NCBI GenBank assembly: GCA_017460885.1 | Contig: JAFUAB010000051.1 | Location: 1-64,000 of the forward strand | DNA: 64,000 bases | Direction: 5' to 3' | Origin: Lachnospiraceae bacterium | Lineage (GTDB): Bacteria; Bacillota; Clostridia; Lachnospirales; Lachnospiraceae | In this document: positions 1-7,720 of the stretch, piece after piece | Layout: each line of letters begins with the position of its first letter | Position numbering within the stretch: the stretch's first letter is position 1 | Made by a program: the position numbers and the translations under genes | The notes under the pieces: model-generated | Databases searched by the model: none | Told to the model about the DNA's origin: nothing | The model's input: the letters and a program-made list of their open reading frames with translations, nothing else

Positions 1-1
1 T

Positions 2-64
2 GTGCTGACTGCGTTCGGTCTCGGATACGCCATCGGACGCAATAGTAAAAACACACGAGAATAG
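2..64 (+). CDS. C-terminal end of a gene cut by the window edge
   Basis: An open frame runs from the window edge to a TAG and would encode a tail ending GLGYAIGRNSKNTRE. The small-residue-rich stretch followed by a charged end resembles the C-terminus of a short membrane protein, but no family can be named from about 20 residues. A weak hairpin with a T-rich tail follows about 60 bp downstream, consistent with the end of a rightward transcript. Confidence 0.3.
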   Translation: MLTAFGLGYAIGRNSKNTRE

Positions 65-122
65 CCGCCCCGGTCCTGGCAGACTTTTGAGCGGCTATAC
101 TCGTTATAGTTATATCTAAGGT

Positions 123-154
123 TGCCTGACCGTTTCGTCGGTGGCATCCTTTTT
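123..154 (+). terminator. Possible rho-independent terminator
   Basis: TGCC/GGCA and ACCG/CGGT pair across a short loop with a bulge and are followed by a run of T. The stem is short, so this is a tentative end point for the rightward gene at the window edge. Confidence 0.35.
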
Positions 155-271
155 ATTTGCTCTTATCTTATCATCTGCCAAGGGCTTTGTCAAATCGGGA
201 TTTTTACTGAAAACGGCTTGAAATCAGCTCAAAAACTGCTCAGAATGGTCATCACCTGCTCTAAAACGCCG

Positions 272-946
272 TCAATCCCGTCCAAACAAATCCCTCGTAT
301 ACACCTTACTTCTACAATCATCTAGCTCCTCATCATAACGATTCGCCACTATGACCTTCGAACGACTCTTGAACTTCTCCAGATCATTCACAACCTCTGA
401 ACCGAAGAATCTGCTCCCATCTTCCAGCCCCGGCTCATAAACTATCACTTCCACGCCTTTTGCCTTTATGCGCTTCATGATGCCCTGTATGGAGCTGTTC
501 CGGAAGTTATCGGATCCGCTTTTCATGGTAAGGCGGTACACGCCAATGATCAGCGGTTTCCAGTCCGCTGCTGAAAGATCGCCACGGTTATAACCGCCGG
601 ATGCGACCGGTTCATAAAATCCGGCAAACTTTAACACCTGCTCTGCGATGAAGTCCTTACGAGTCCTATTGCTTTCCACAACGTCACTGATGAGCTTCTC
701 CGGCACATCCATAAAATTAGCCGCCAGCTGCTTGGAGTCTTTCGGCAAGCAGTAACCTCCAAAGCCGCAGGATGGTGCGTTATAGCCATCACCGATTCGT
801 GGATCAAGGCTTATCCCGTTTATGATATCAACAGTATTAAGCCCTTTGGACTCTGCGTAGGTATCAAGCTCGTTGAAATACGCCACCCGAAGGGCGAGAT
901 ATGTGTTAGCAAAGAGCTTTACAGCCTCTGCCTCTGTTGAACCCAT
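272..946 (-). pseudogene. UDP-glucose 6-dehydrogenase, 5'-truncated remnant
   Basis: The product matches the C-terminal two thirds of the HasB/Ugd-type UDP-glucose 6-dehydrogenases, which make UDP-glucuronate for capsules. It has the central [19 protein letters not shown] helix, the catalytic-Cys motif [10 protein letters not shown] and the final NAD/UDP-binding half ending YTRDLFGRD. The N-terminal Rossmann NAD-binding domain of about 150 residues is missing. Upstream, the frame stays open to an ATG at 1024, but those residues do not resemble the family. An AAAGGAGAG sits before the internal ATG at 946. Without the NAD domain the protein should be inactive. It is probably a leftover of a polysaccharide locus; a second sugar-nucleotide relic (UDP-galactopyranose mutase) lies at 37.6 kb. 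Confidence 0.8.
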
Positions 947-1058
947 CCATACCGCTCTCCTTTCGCTGCGTGGTCTTTGTTTAGCCACTGACTTTATCAG
1001 AGAGTCCGCTACATAGCAAGGCATTTTTCAAAGGCCACGGAAAGTTTGTGAGGTATGA

Positions 1059-1107
1059 CAAAAGCCCCCGGTGTCCCTTCTTCTAATAAAGGGATCGGAG
1101 GCTTTTG
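1059..1107. terminator. Bidirectional terminator hairpin
   Basis: CAAAAGCCCCCGGTGTCCC pairs with GGGATCGGAGGCTTTTG around a short loop. A- and T-runs flank the stem on both sides, so it can terminate the leftward nuclease gene that ends at 1134. Confidence 0.7.
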
Positions 1108-1133
1108 GTTAATCTGCTTTGCGTATTTTCACA

Positions 1134-2036
1134 TCAATGAGCCTTCAGAAGACCACCCTTGAAATCTGCAAGGAGCTTATCTAAAAAGCTCTCATCGTTC
1201 GATGCTTTTACGACATCATCTGCCCTACCGTTCTGTACAAGAAAGGCCATCAGATCAGCCGTATCCTTCTTCCCTTTTGTAACTCCCTTGTTCTCAACCC
1301 TATCCAATACTTCACACATATTCTTGGGCTCATCTCCTTTCTTCATCTCAATGGCCACATCCCTGAATCTGGTATCCCTGGTCAATGCCGCCATTAAGCT
1401 CAATACCTCACGCACATGCTTAATCTGCCACGATGGTGGAGTGTAACTGTTATCCTTCCTCATCTGGACGAGATAATCTGCCACAATCCTGAAATCACTC
1501 TTAAATTTCTCCACCTGCTTGTCCGTTAAATACGCTATCTCAAACAGGTTTATCGGATAATCGTGGACAAAAGGCTTTAACTTCTCATCCAGCTTATCCC
1601 CCAGAACCTCATAGATGGTCTTTGCTTTATCCCATCGTTTCTTATACCCCATATATAGGACAAGCGTCACTACCGGGTATCTTTCGATGACTTTACGTCT
1701 CTTCCCATTTTCATCGGTCTCATACGAAATCTGATCCCTGTATGCCGCGCCGTCATATCCGATATTACGGAATGGCATATCGTCCTCCGGCTCGGTCTCG
1801 TTTTCAAAGCCGACATATGCGATGCGGATTTCATTCTGTTTCCAGTATTTGGACAAGTCGCGCTCCTGATCCCTTATCTCCTTCGGCTCAGACAGATATG
1901 ACGACCTTTCCCTTCCCTGTTCCAGCTCATCCTCTTTGACACACTCTATGCCATCAAACAACAGGTTATTCACTATATCTGCAAAAACATCATTTATTGC
2001 TTCAAGATCCTTCTCGGCTATATCCTTCGCCGCCAT
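1134..2036 (-). CDS. Rpn family recombination-promoting nuclease / putative transposase
   Basis: The 300-residue protein matches the Rpn/PD-(D/E)XK 'putative transposase' family that is highly expanded in gut Clostridia. Visible hallmarks are the N-terminal DVFADIVNNLLFDG, the RDLSKYW...IAYVGFENETEPEDDMPFR core carrying the expected nuclease residues, and YPVVTLVLYMGYKKRW. The C-terminal third is helical and variable. E. coli RpnA-type relatives cut DNA and promote RecA-independent recombination; whether this copy does so is inference. A near-ideal promoter lies 40-70 bp upstream and a terminator follows, so it is monocistronic. The length is normal for the family. Confidence 0.85.
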   Translation of the reverse strand: MAAKDIAEKDLEAINDVFADIVNNLLFDGIECVKEDELEQGRERSSYLSEPKEIRDQERDLSKYWKQNEIRIAYVGFENETEPEDDMPFRNIGYDGAAYRDQISYETDENGKRRKVIERYPVVTLVLYMGYKKRWDKAKTIYEVLGDKLDEKLKPFVHDYPINLFEIAYLTDKQVEKFKSDFRIVADYLVQMRKDNSYTPPSWQIKHVREVLSLMAALTRDTRFRDVAIEMKKGDEPKNMCEVLDRVENKGVTKGKKDTADLMAFLVQNGRADDVVKASNDESFLDKLLADFKGGLLKAH

Positions 2037-2259
2037 CCGAAATCCTCCAAAAAATCATCCTCTGCACCATCGTCATCATACCATAAAAACGGCTGTTTTT
2101 CAATGAAGAAGAGGATAGTCCGTAAACCCTTTTTACCCTTACGTCAACTTCAGGATTAAGTGGGCATGAAAAAACGGAAAGACGATCTCTCACCTCATCT
2201 TCTCCGCTGCTATCAATCAAGTCCAGAATATGTGCAACCGGAAACTGCTTATCCGACAT
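2002..2259 (-). pseudogene. GNAT-family toxin, truncated and frameshifted
   Basis: The first ~40 residues (DLIDSSGEDEVRDRLSVF, SCPLNPEVD) match the N-terminus of small GNAT acetyltransferases that sit beside short antitoxin-like genes in Lachnospiraceae. After about residue 50 the similarity stops. The frame then runs through the promoter and start region of the Rpn gene. The acetyl-CoA site is absent, so no active toxin is expected. It starts 11 bp inside the end of the antitoxin gene, the usual arrangement for a toxin-antitoxin pair. Confidence 0.6.
2075..2103 (-). promoter_or_regulatory. Promoter of the Rpn nuclease gene
   Basis: Leftward TTGAAA, a 17-bp spacer and TATGAT. The spacer ends in TTTTTATGG directly before the -10, and the same layout recurs at 2489-2517 and 7530-7558. 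It overlaps the 3' end of the decayed GNAT gene. Confidence 0.75.
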
Positions 2260-2440
2260 GATACTTCCGCCACTTCTTCATAACTTTTTTGAGCGTTTCA
2301 GGATCACTGATAATCAGTTTCTCGCTTTTTCTTGGATTCTTCCGGGCATCTTCAAGAGACGACTCATATGCGTCCATGAAGGCAGCCGCCTTGTCCTCGC
2401 CCTTTATTTTTACACTTTCAAAGATAGATGACGTTGCCAT
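2249..2440 (-). CDS. Antitoxin-like small protein (partner of a GNAT toxin)
   Basis: The 63-residue protein has an N-terminal TSSIFESVKIKGEDKAAAFMDAYESS region, a basic linker and a C-terminal helix ending KKVMKKWRKYHVG. This layout is typical of short proteins encoded just before GNAT-fold toxins in clostridia. GGAGGTGGAGAATT precedes the ATG. The toxin frame begins inside its end but is broken, so this is probably an orphan antitoxin. Function is inferred from gene order and resemblance. Confidence 0.6.
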   Translation of the reverse strand: MATSSIFESVKIKGEDKAAAFMDAYESSLEDARKNPRKSEKLIISDPETLKKVMKKWRKYHVG

Positions 2441-2488
2441 AATTCTCCACCTCCTATCTCGTGATATATAACCCTTTGCTTATAGTCT

Positions 2489-2517
2489 ATCCCACCATAA
2501 AAACGCCCGTTTTTCAA
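2489..2517 (-). promoter_or_regulatory. Likely promoter of the antitoxin gene
   Basis: TTGAAA plus a 17-bp spacer nearly identical to that of the Rpn promoter (ends CGTTTTTATGG), then a poor -10, TGGGAT. The shared 25 bp point to a common origin, but the -10 is weak. Confidence 0.5.
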
Positions 2518-2524
2518 TTGTTCT

Positions 2525-3026
2525 GACTGCCTTGAAACCGTTTTTACCCTATGGTGTGGATAGCTTTAAAACCACCCTCGTCCTCCATGCTGATTGCCTT
2601 GAAACTACATTTATGATTGCCCTCAGACCACCTCGGACTGCTCTGATACTTCTGTTGCCCTCTGACGGATTGCTTCAAAACCATCATTTCCTTACGGTAT
2701 GGATTGCTCTAAGACCATCGTTACCCTATAATGCAGATTGCCCTAAAACCATCGATATCCTACGGCGCGGATTGCTCTGAAGCCACAATGGATCGCCTTA
2801 AAACCGCTCTTGCCTTAATGTATGGATTGCCTTAAAACTCTTCTTATCCATGCTACCGATTGCCTTAAAACTACCATTGTCCTGCTGTGGGGACTGCCTT
2901 AAAACTCTTCTTGCCTCCTGACGCGGATTGCTCTGAAACCTTTCAGGATTGCCATAAAACCATCGTTGCCAGAATGTGCGGATTGCTTCAAGACCACTCT
3001 TGCCCCATCCCTTAAACCATCGATGG
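2525..3026. repeat. Degenerate 34-bp tandem array (about 17 units)
   Basis: Starts of the conserved box, near GGATTGCYTTAAAACCAYC, fall at 2525, 2559, 2592, 2615, 2636, 2668, 2702, 2736, 2770, 2791, 2825, 2858, 2892, 2926, 2947 and 2981. Most steps are 33-34 bp; four are 21-23 bp, as if the second half of the unit (near TTGCCCTAYGGYGC) had been dropped. The whole unit is conserved, not just one part, so this is a decayed minisatellite and not a CRISPR array. No convincing gene overlaps it. Confidence 0.8.
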
Positions 3027-3098
3027 CCACAGTCGCGTTATGAAGAGAGGAATGCCGACAATTCCACGCAGAGAGAGGTTTTGTCGCGACACAGGGCT
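3027..3098. repeat. 72-bp palindromic repeat element, copy 1
   Basis: It begins CCACAGTCGCG and ends CGCGACACAGGGCT. The ends form an imperfect inverted repeat, and TTCCACG in the middle is conserved with the copy at 7571-7642, which has the same length and orientation. The rest of the interior has diverged. The two copies bracket the small-enzyme operon at 3.2-7.5 kb. Confidence 0.7.
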
Positions 3099-3226
3099 TT
3101 ACTTCATTCTCCGCACAGCCTTGTTATATTCTATGTCTAAGCTCATCCAGATAATCATAAGTCCCGACTTTCCCTGGGCAGCCTTCCATACGAATTCTCA
3201 GGTCTACCGTTATGAAGCTCCCTATC

Positions 3227-3688
3227 TCACATCCCAAACTCGGCACATAGCTTATCATACCGAGCCTGCTCCTTCTCTTTGATTGGCTTTGATAGGTCGT
3301 TCATGCAGTGGTGAACAACATCAGCATCCTTCAACACCTCATCCATAGGGCTGTCCACTGTCAGCTTGTCATCGTGATGATATATGGCGGAGCAGATTGT
3401 CTCCGTCTCTGCCTCATCCGTCAGGTTCAATTTTCCAAGTATATCCCTTGCCAGATCTGCGCCCTTGTGGGCATGGTCATCATAAGATCCGCTCTTATAT
3501 GCGTGAAGGTCATGGAGCATTGCAGCCATTGACACAATCTCCGGATCAAGCCCCCTCTTCTTGGCAATCATTGTAGCGGCAAGGGACACGCCATACAGAT
3601 GTACTATAGCACTGTTGCGTTTGTCGGCATCCCCGATCTGATTCAGCTCATTATCCACATATTTTCGAAGTTCTTTTAATCTGCCCAC
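3227..3688 (-). CDS. HD-domain phosphohydrolase
   Basis: A 153-residue single-domain HD protein. Metal-ligand motifs are visible: the first His in AIVHLYGVSLAATMIA, the HD pair in AAMLHDLHAYKSG, then HHDD and a late Asp in KDADVVHHCMND. Such proteins hydrolyse phosphoester bonds of nucleotides or related small molecules; the substrate is unknown. The start is GTG with CCGGAGGAGATATAG upstream. It is the last gene of the leftward small-enzyme operon. Confidence 0.8.
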   Translation of the reverse strand: MGRLKELRKYVDNELNQIGDADKRNSAIVHLYGVSLAATMIAKKRGLDPEIVSMAAMLHDLHAYKSGSYDDHAHKGADLARDILGKLNLTDEAETETICSAIYHHDDKLTVDSPMDEVLKDADVVHHCMNDLSKPIKEKEQARYDKLCAEFGM

Positions 3689-3728
3689 CTATATCTCCTC
3701 CGGATTCCTTCCAATCAGCCTGACAATA

Positions 3729-4337
3729 TTACCTTCCTTTGCTCTTCCGGAAATCCTCTATCTCCTGCCCTATCGTGTTGTAATCCCTCTCGAAAAGCTC
3801 ATCATAGGCCTGCAGCCACAACACATCCGCGGGCACTTTTTCTAACAGTTTTTCCTGCACAAAGAGCTTGCTCTTCTGTTTATATCATGGGAGACTGTTC
3901 CTCTCAAGCAAGCGATTTAGCTCCGTCCTCCACAGGATCGTGATCTTCCTCTTGTCTTTGACTTTCGGATTCGGGGATGCGTCACGAAAGATGTAGAAAT
4001 CCACATCCCCGTTCTCGTCCGACTCCACAGTGATTATCCCCCAATGATCGGGCACATGCTCTTTGATGTGGGCTGCATGAGACGTGCCAACAACAGCTAT
4101 GTTCCTGTCATAATACCAGTCATAGTTCTTCACCTGCTTTTCCAGGCGGGTATATGTATCCGCATCACTTTTTATCTCTATGCCGTACAGCAGTTTCGGC
4201 GTGATCATCACCACATCCGCTCTCGCGCTTCCCGTCCTCTTCTCTTCGAGTATCCTGACCTTGCCGAATGTCTCCTCCAGGAAAGAAAACAGCGGCTCCC
4301 TGATGTCTTTATCATAGAGTGTTTCTTTGCGTGTCAT
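3729..4337 (-). pseudogene. sce7726-family protein interrupted by an in-frame stop
   Basis: Residues 1-150 match sce7726-family proteins, which have a restriction-endonuclease-like fold: LYDKDIREPLFSFLEE, RADVVMITPKLLYGIEIKSDADTY and a WGIITV segment. The frame stops at TGA (3885-3887) after ERNSLP, yet the same frame continues for 51 more sense codons (YKQKSKLFVQEKLLEK to FRKSKGR, ending TAA at 3729). Those codons match the expected family C-terminus. A single stop mutation is the simplest reading. The 150-residue product may still fold, since the nuclease-like core precedes the stop. Start ATG 4337, coupled to the gene upstream. Confidence 0.7.
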
Positions 4338-4339
4338 GT

Positions 4340-4648
4340 TTATACGTCACCAGCCCAATCTTCAAGCCCATGATAGAGCATTTCGTTATATCTGGCGTTT
4401 GCCTCCTCGCTTGCCTTCTTTTCCTTCCACGCCTCGATTTCGCTGCAGATCGCAAGCATCTCATCAACGATCAATTCTGCGCTCCTCGGTTTTACATTAT
4501 GAAGATACCCCATCATCCTGCTCATTGCCTTCGGGCTTCCAAGCTGCTTTGCAATCTGCGCCCCAAGTTCCTCCGGAAACCCAAGCTGCCTGATTGCCGC
4601 CACAAGCTCATCTCTCGCCCTCGACCACTCACGCCGGTTATCCGTCAT
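4340..4648 (-). CDS. Conserved small protein in the deformylase-like operon
   Basis: A 102-residue, mostly helical, charged protein (RARDELVAAIRQLGFPEELG, AKQLGSPKAMSRMMGYLHNV). It resembles short uncharacterised proteins found beside deformylase-like genes in gut Clostridia. Its ATG overlaps the TGA of the upstream gene (ATGA), showing translational coupling. No catalytic motif or membrane segment is visible, and no function is assigned. Confidence 0.6.
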   Translation of the reverse strand: MTDNRREWSRARDELVAAIRQLGFPEELGAQIAKQLGSPKAMSRMMGYLHNVKPRSAELIVDEMLAICSEIEAWKEKKASEEANARYNEMLYHGLEDWAGDV

Positions 4649-5055
4649 ATGATAATACCCTCCAAGTGGTCACACTCGTGCTGGATGATCTGCGCAATCT
4701 GCCCTTCGTATTTCTGCGTATGCTCCTGGAATGACTCATCCTTATATCTGACACTGATCTTACGGAAGCGGGTCGTCTTCCTCATGCCCTGCAAAGAGAG
4801 GCAGCCTTCCTCAGTCTCATACGGCTGCGATTTCTGGATGATCACAGGATTTACCATCACCATATCTATCAAACCGAGCGAAACGATAATGATCCGCTTT
4901 TTCTGTCCGATCATGTTTGCCGCCATTCCCACGCAGTGTTCCCGATGGGCAGCCAGGGTGTCACGCAGGTCTGTGATTATATGCTTATCAAACTCTGTGG
5001 CGTCCTCTGATTTCTGGCCCAGGAAAAGGACATCCTTCATTATCGGCTGTATCAT
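4645..5055 (-). CDS. Peptide deformylase-like protein
   Basis: A 136-residue member of the peptide deformylase fold, which removes the formyl group from nascent N-termini using a metal ion. The three family motifs can be seen: GMAANMIG (motif 1), EEGCLSL with the metal-binding Cys (motif 2), and QHECDHLEG with both His ligands and the catalytic Glu (motif 3). It lacks part of the usual N-terminus and motif 1 departs from GxGxAAxQ, as in the short accessory deformylases of Clostridia. It is probably a secondary copy and not the essential enzyme, which is usually encoded near fmt. Confidence 0.8.
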   Translation of the reverse strand: MIQPIMKDVLFLGQKSEDATEFDKHIITDLRDTLAAHREHCVGMAANMIGQKKRIIIVSLGLIDMVMVNPVIIQKSQPYETEEGCLSLQGMRKTTRFRKISVRYKDESFQEHTQKYEGQIAQIIQHECDHLEGIII

Positions 5056-5082
5056 TTATCTGCCCTCACCATCAAAGACACT

Positions 5083-5475
5083 TTAAAACTTCACAACCTC
5101 CGGCGCATCCGTAAAGGAGCTGAATGTCGCCGTGGCATCCTTGAAATAGAACACCTCGGTGTTGCCGTCATCAGCCTTATACATGGATTGCAGCGAGGGA
5201 TATGCGTCAAGCATCGACTGGCGGGCTTCAACACGATCATCCTCGACAAGCTCTCCCGCCACGCGGAGCCATTTGCCGTCCTTAAATGCACAAACCTCAA
5301 CCTTCGGATTGGCGTGGATCTGCTTCGACACATCCTTCACCTTGCCCGTCTGAATGTACAGCTTGCCCTCAAAGATGTGGGCTGTCCCGAAAGGCCTGAC
5401 CCTCGGCTGGTCTCCCTCGACTGTCGCCAGGTAATAAGTCTCCGCTTTTTTTAAGAAATCCGCTACTCTTTGCAT
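5083..5475 (-). CDS. Pyridoxamine 5'-phosphate oxidase family protein
   Basis: A split-barrel FMN-binding protein of about 130 residues: FLKKAETYYLATVEGDQPRVRPFGTAHI, then YIQTGKVKDVSKQI and VEVCAFKDGKWLRVAGELVED. These small relatives of PdxH bind flavin or haem-like cofactors and often act as reductases of unknown substrate. The ATG at 5475 is preferred because AAGGAGGGAAACACTT precedes it; the open frame extends 25 codons further upstream without a ribosome site. It follows a second paralogue in the same operon. Confidence 0.8.
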   Translation of the reverse strand: MQRVADFLKKAETYYLATVEGDQPRVRPFGTAHIFEGKLYIQTGKVKDVSKQIHANPKVEVCAFKDGKWLRVAGELVEDDRVEARQSMLDAYPSLQSMYKADDGNTEVFYFKDATATFSSFTDAPEVVKF

Positions 5476-5492
5476 AAGTGTTTCCCTCCTTT

Positions 5493-5969
5493 TTATGATT
5501 CGTTTACAAGTTTTCCGGTCATATGCTCTATTTCTATTTCCAAACAGCACACTCGCGGGAATGCGTTTTTCATTTCCCTTTCAAGGAAGGCTTCATCATC
5601 TGTGAATTTTCTGCATAAGTTTTCGCATATGATGCGCTTCCTGCCTTCGTCCTCTACGACATGCATCCTGCCGAATATAACAACGCTGTTGATATTCAGA
5701 GCCCACTCGCCTTCCCTGCGGTAGCCCTCATCATATACACAGTAACTTACCTTGTCGCACGCCTTAATGGCATCAAGTTTATGCCCCTCTTTTGCACAGT
5801 GAAAATACAGCCTGTTGTCGCTTTCCGAATACCAATGATCAAGAGGAATTCCATAAGGATACCCATTATCTCCGATAACTGAAAGTACGCCCCTCGGCTG
5901 TTCCTTAAGTATCCTGATGCATTCCTCATCACTGATCTGCTGCTTGAACCGCCTCATTTGTCTGAACAT
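5493..5969 (-). CDS. Pyridoxamine 5'-phosphate oxidase family protein (NimA-like)
   Basis: A 158-residue split-barrel flavoprotein of the nitroimidazole-resistance-like group. MRRFKQQISDEECIRILKEQPRGVLSVIGDNGYPYGIPLDHWY and LYFHCAKEGHKLDAI are typical of the family. The His and Asp of the PLDHWY segment lie in the expected cofactor pocket. GAGGAGAATATA precedes the ATG at 5969; a GTG seven codons earlier overlaps the previous stop. The cofactor is probably FMN; the substrate is unknown. Nitroreduction is a family possibility, not shown. Confidence 0.8.
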   Translation of the reverse strand: MFRQMRRFKQQISDEECIRILKEQPRGVLSVIGDNGYPYGIPLDHWYSESDNRLYFHCAKEGHKLDAIKACDKVSYCVYDEGYRREGEWALNINSVVIFGRMHVVEDEGRKRIICENLCRKFTDDEAFLEREMKNAFPRVCCLEIEIEHMTGKLVNES

Positions 5970-5979
5970 TATATTCTCC

Positions 5980-6672
5980 TCACTCGTCACAGAGCAGAAC
6001 CGCGAATCCTAGATCATATGCAACAATCCTCTGTCCGTGGAACTCCTCCGGCGTTCCGGTCATCCCGCCTTCTGCCACCCTCTTTGCCCCATCAAGAAGC
6101 CTTCCTATGATGTCAGGCTTGATGGGGATATCGGCATGAGACGGCCACAGTTCATCAAAATCAGATGCCATCGCACTCAGCCTTCCAAGGCTTTCAATGT
6201 AGTCATCCATGTTTCTGTGGGATCCGAACATGAATATCCTTCCATGCTCCTGCACGGGATCCCCACTTATAAGAACTCTGGCGTCAATGTCAAGGACTGC
6301 AACGCTCCCCGCCGTATGGCCGGGAAGATGGATGATCCGGAGTTTCCTGCCGCCCAGATCCAGCTCATCTCCGTCTTGAATTGGCATCAGTCTGCCGCCC
6401 TTGCCATACCTCCTGTAATTCTCTTCCTCTGCCGGATGCATATAGAATGCCTCAAACTGCTCGTTGCTTCCGATGTGGTCCATGTCTGCATGAGTGTTCA
6501 AAAGCTCTATCGGCAGGGATGTAAGGGTAGCGGCTATATCCTTCGCATTATGAACCTGCATGCCGGAATCTATAAGCAGGGCTTTTTCTGCTCCTGTCAG
6601 CAGGAAGAACCGTACCCCGTGATCCTCAATTCTCCAACTGTTCCGATTTATCTGGATGATCTCATAGTCCAT
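5980..6672 (-). CDS. MBL-fold metallo-hydrolase
   Basis: A metallo-beta-lactamase-fold hydrolase of about 230 residues. The metal-binding motif is THADMDHIG (HxHxDH is altered at the second ligand, HADMDH). The later ligands lie in HLPGHTAGSV, ISGDPV and a final WPSHAD. The TTG-initiated frame is two codons longer, but AGGAGAAGTTTGGCA fits the ATG at 6672. Substrates in this family range from thioesters to lactones; none can be assigned here. Fourth gene from the end of the flavin/MBL/GNAT string. Confidence 0.8.
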   Translation of the reverse strand: MDYEIIQINRNSWRIEDHGVRFFLLTGAEKALLIDSGMQVHNAKDIAATLTSLPIELLNTHADMDHIGSNEQFEAFYMHPAEEENYRRYGKGGRLMPIQDGDELDLGGRKLRIIHLPGHTAGSVAVLDIDARVLISGDPVQEHGRIFMFGSHRNMDDYIESLGRLSAMASDFDELWPSHADIPIKPDIIGRLLDGAKRVAEGGMTGTPEEFHGQRIVAYDLGFAVLLCDE

Positions 6673-6693
6673 TGCCAAACTTCTCCTATCTGT

Positions 6694-7152
6694 TTATTTC
6701 AATACCTTCTCAAATGCTATGTCCCCGCGTTCGTACTCATAGTCATCCAGTTTTATTTCCTTGAAGCCATACTTTCCGTAAATATGGAGTGCGGGGCTCA
6801 GCGTGCTGTTTGAAATGATAAACAGCCTACCCGCCCCATGATCCTCTGCCCATTTCATGGCGGATTCAAAAACCGCGCTTCCCGCCCCTTTATGTGGCAC
6901 ATTCTTGTTTGACCCCAGTTTGCATATTTCCCATGTGTCTCCGTCCATGGGCTTTGCCATGCAGGTAGCAAGAGCCGTTCCCCCATCGTCCACAGCGAAA
7001 TAAATCATGGCACCTTCATCCAGTTCATCCTCGATCTTTTCAAACGTCTCAAAATCCTCCGGCTCCAGATGTCCGAAGTTTTCAATTATCCACGATGAAT
7101 TGAAATCTATGAAGTCCTGTCTGTACTTTTTATCGTATTCTACGACTTTCAC
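6694..7152 (-). CDS. GNAT-family N-acetyltransferase
   Basis: A 152-residue single GNAT domain. The acetyl-CoA loop reads VPHKGAGSAVFESAMKWAEDHG (the Q/RxxGxG/A motif appears as HKGAGS). The core strand IYFAVDDGGTALATCMAKP and the C-terminal YGKYGFKEI are typical. The start is a GTG just past the TGA of the preceding gene, suggesting coupled translation. The acceptor substrate is unknown. Confidence 0.85.
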   Translation of the reverse strand: MKVVEYDKKYRQDFIDFNSSWIIENFGHLEPEDFETFEKIEDELDEGAMIYFAVDDGGTALATCMAKPMDGDTWEICKLGSNKNVPHKGAGSAVFESAMKWAEDHGAGRLFIISNSTLSPALHIYGKYGFKEIKLDDYEYERGDIAFEKVLK

Positions 7153-7158
7153 TGCCCA

Positions 7159-7482
7159 TCACTTCCTGATAAACTTCTCATCTTCTACGTTATCTGCCAT
7201 TGACTGATACCGCTCCACGGTCATATGGAGATCGTACTTCTCCCGCAACACGGCTATCTTCTCCATCATCGGAGTCTTGTGGTGGATGTCGATGGCTTCC
7301 TGATCTCTCCACGAATCTATGAGCAGCACGGTTTCAGGGTCATCGAACGATGCATAGTACTCATATCTGATGTTCCCATCCTCTGCCCGGATTGCGTCCG
7401 CTGTGCCGGATGATATCATCTCATCCGCAAATGCACGCGCCGATCCATTAGTTCCTGTGTATCTGATATTTACCGTTATCAA
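7159..7482 (-). CDS. Antibiotic biosynthesis monooxygenase (ABM) family protein
   Basis: A dimeric alpha/beta-barrel ABM domain of about 108 residues: ITVNIRYTGTNGSARAFADEM, then IRYEYYASFDDPETVLLIDSWRDQEAIDIHHKTPMM. The family includes cofactor-free quinol monooxygenases and haem-degrading enzymes. A TTG at 7482 gives the usual family N-terminus (MITVNI) and has AGGAGGAAGGAATCAGA upstream. An ATG eight codons earlier has no ribosome site. This is the first gene of the leftward small-enzyme operon and has its own promoter. Confidence 0.75.
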   Translation of the reverse strand: MITVNIRYTGTNGSARAFADEMISSGTADAIRAEDGNIRYEYYASFDDPETVLLIDSWRDQEAIDIHHKTPMMEKIAVLREKYDLHMTVERYQSMADNVEDEKFIRK

Positions 7483-7529
7483 TCTGATTCCTTCCTCCTT
7501 CGCCATTCCATAAGGAAATAACGCTTATA

Positions 7530-7558
7530 ATTTTACCAAAAAAGTGCTCATTTCTCAA
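7530..7558 (-). promoter_or_regulatory. Promoter of the small-enzyme operon
   Basis: Leftward TTGAGA, 17-bp spacer, TAAAAT. The spacer ends CACTTTTTTGG, matching the CGTTTTTATGG layout of the promoters at 2075 and 2489. It drives the string from the ABM gene down to the HD gene. Confidence 0.7.
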
Positions 7559-7570
7559 CGAAAACAAGCC

Positions 7571-7642
7571 CCACAGTCGCGATATGAAGAGCCTTATCCG
7601 CCCGTTTCCACGAATCCACTCTCCATAACGCGACACAGGGCT
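7571..7642. repeat. 72-bp palindromic repeat element, copy 2
   Basis: Same length, orientation and ends (CCACAGTCGCG ... CGCGACACAGGGCT) as the copy at 3027-3098; only the ends and a central TTCCACG are conserved. It lies just upstream of the small-enzyme operon promoter, so the two copies flank the operon. Confidence 0.7.
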
Positions 7643-7720
7643 GATTTGCATAATCATACATATCTATTATCGGCTCAAATACTGGGAACTATAGCCCCGA
7701 GTCCAAAATTCCTCTTTAAA

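Noticed and set aside
2525-3026. Possible CRISPR array
   Set aside because: The 'spacers' are conserved like the 'repeats', the period varies (34 and 21 bp), and no cas gene is present.
3885-3887. TGA as selenocysteine or pyrrolysine-type recoding
   Set aside because: No selenocysteine-insertion hairpin is apparent after the TGA, and the family has no Cys there; a stop mutation is simpler.
4319-5086. Long rightward reading frame of 255 codons
   Set aside because: It is antisense to the deformylase-like gene and its neighbour and has no family resemblance or ribosome site.
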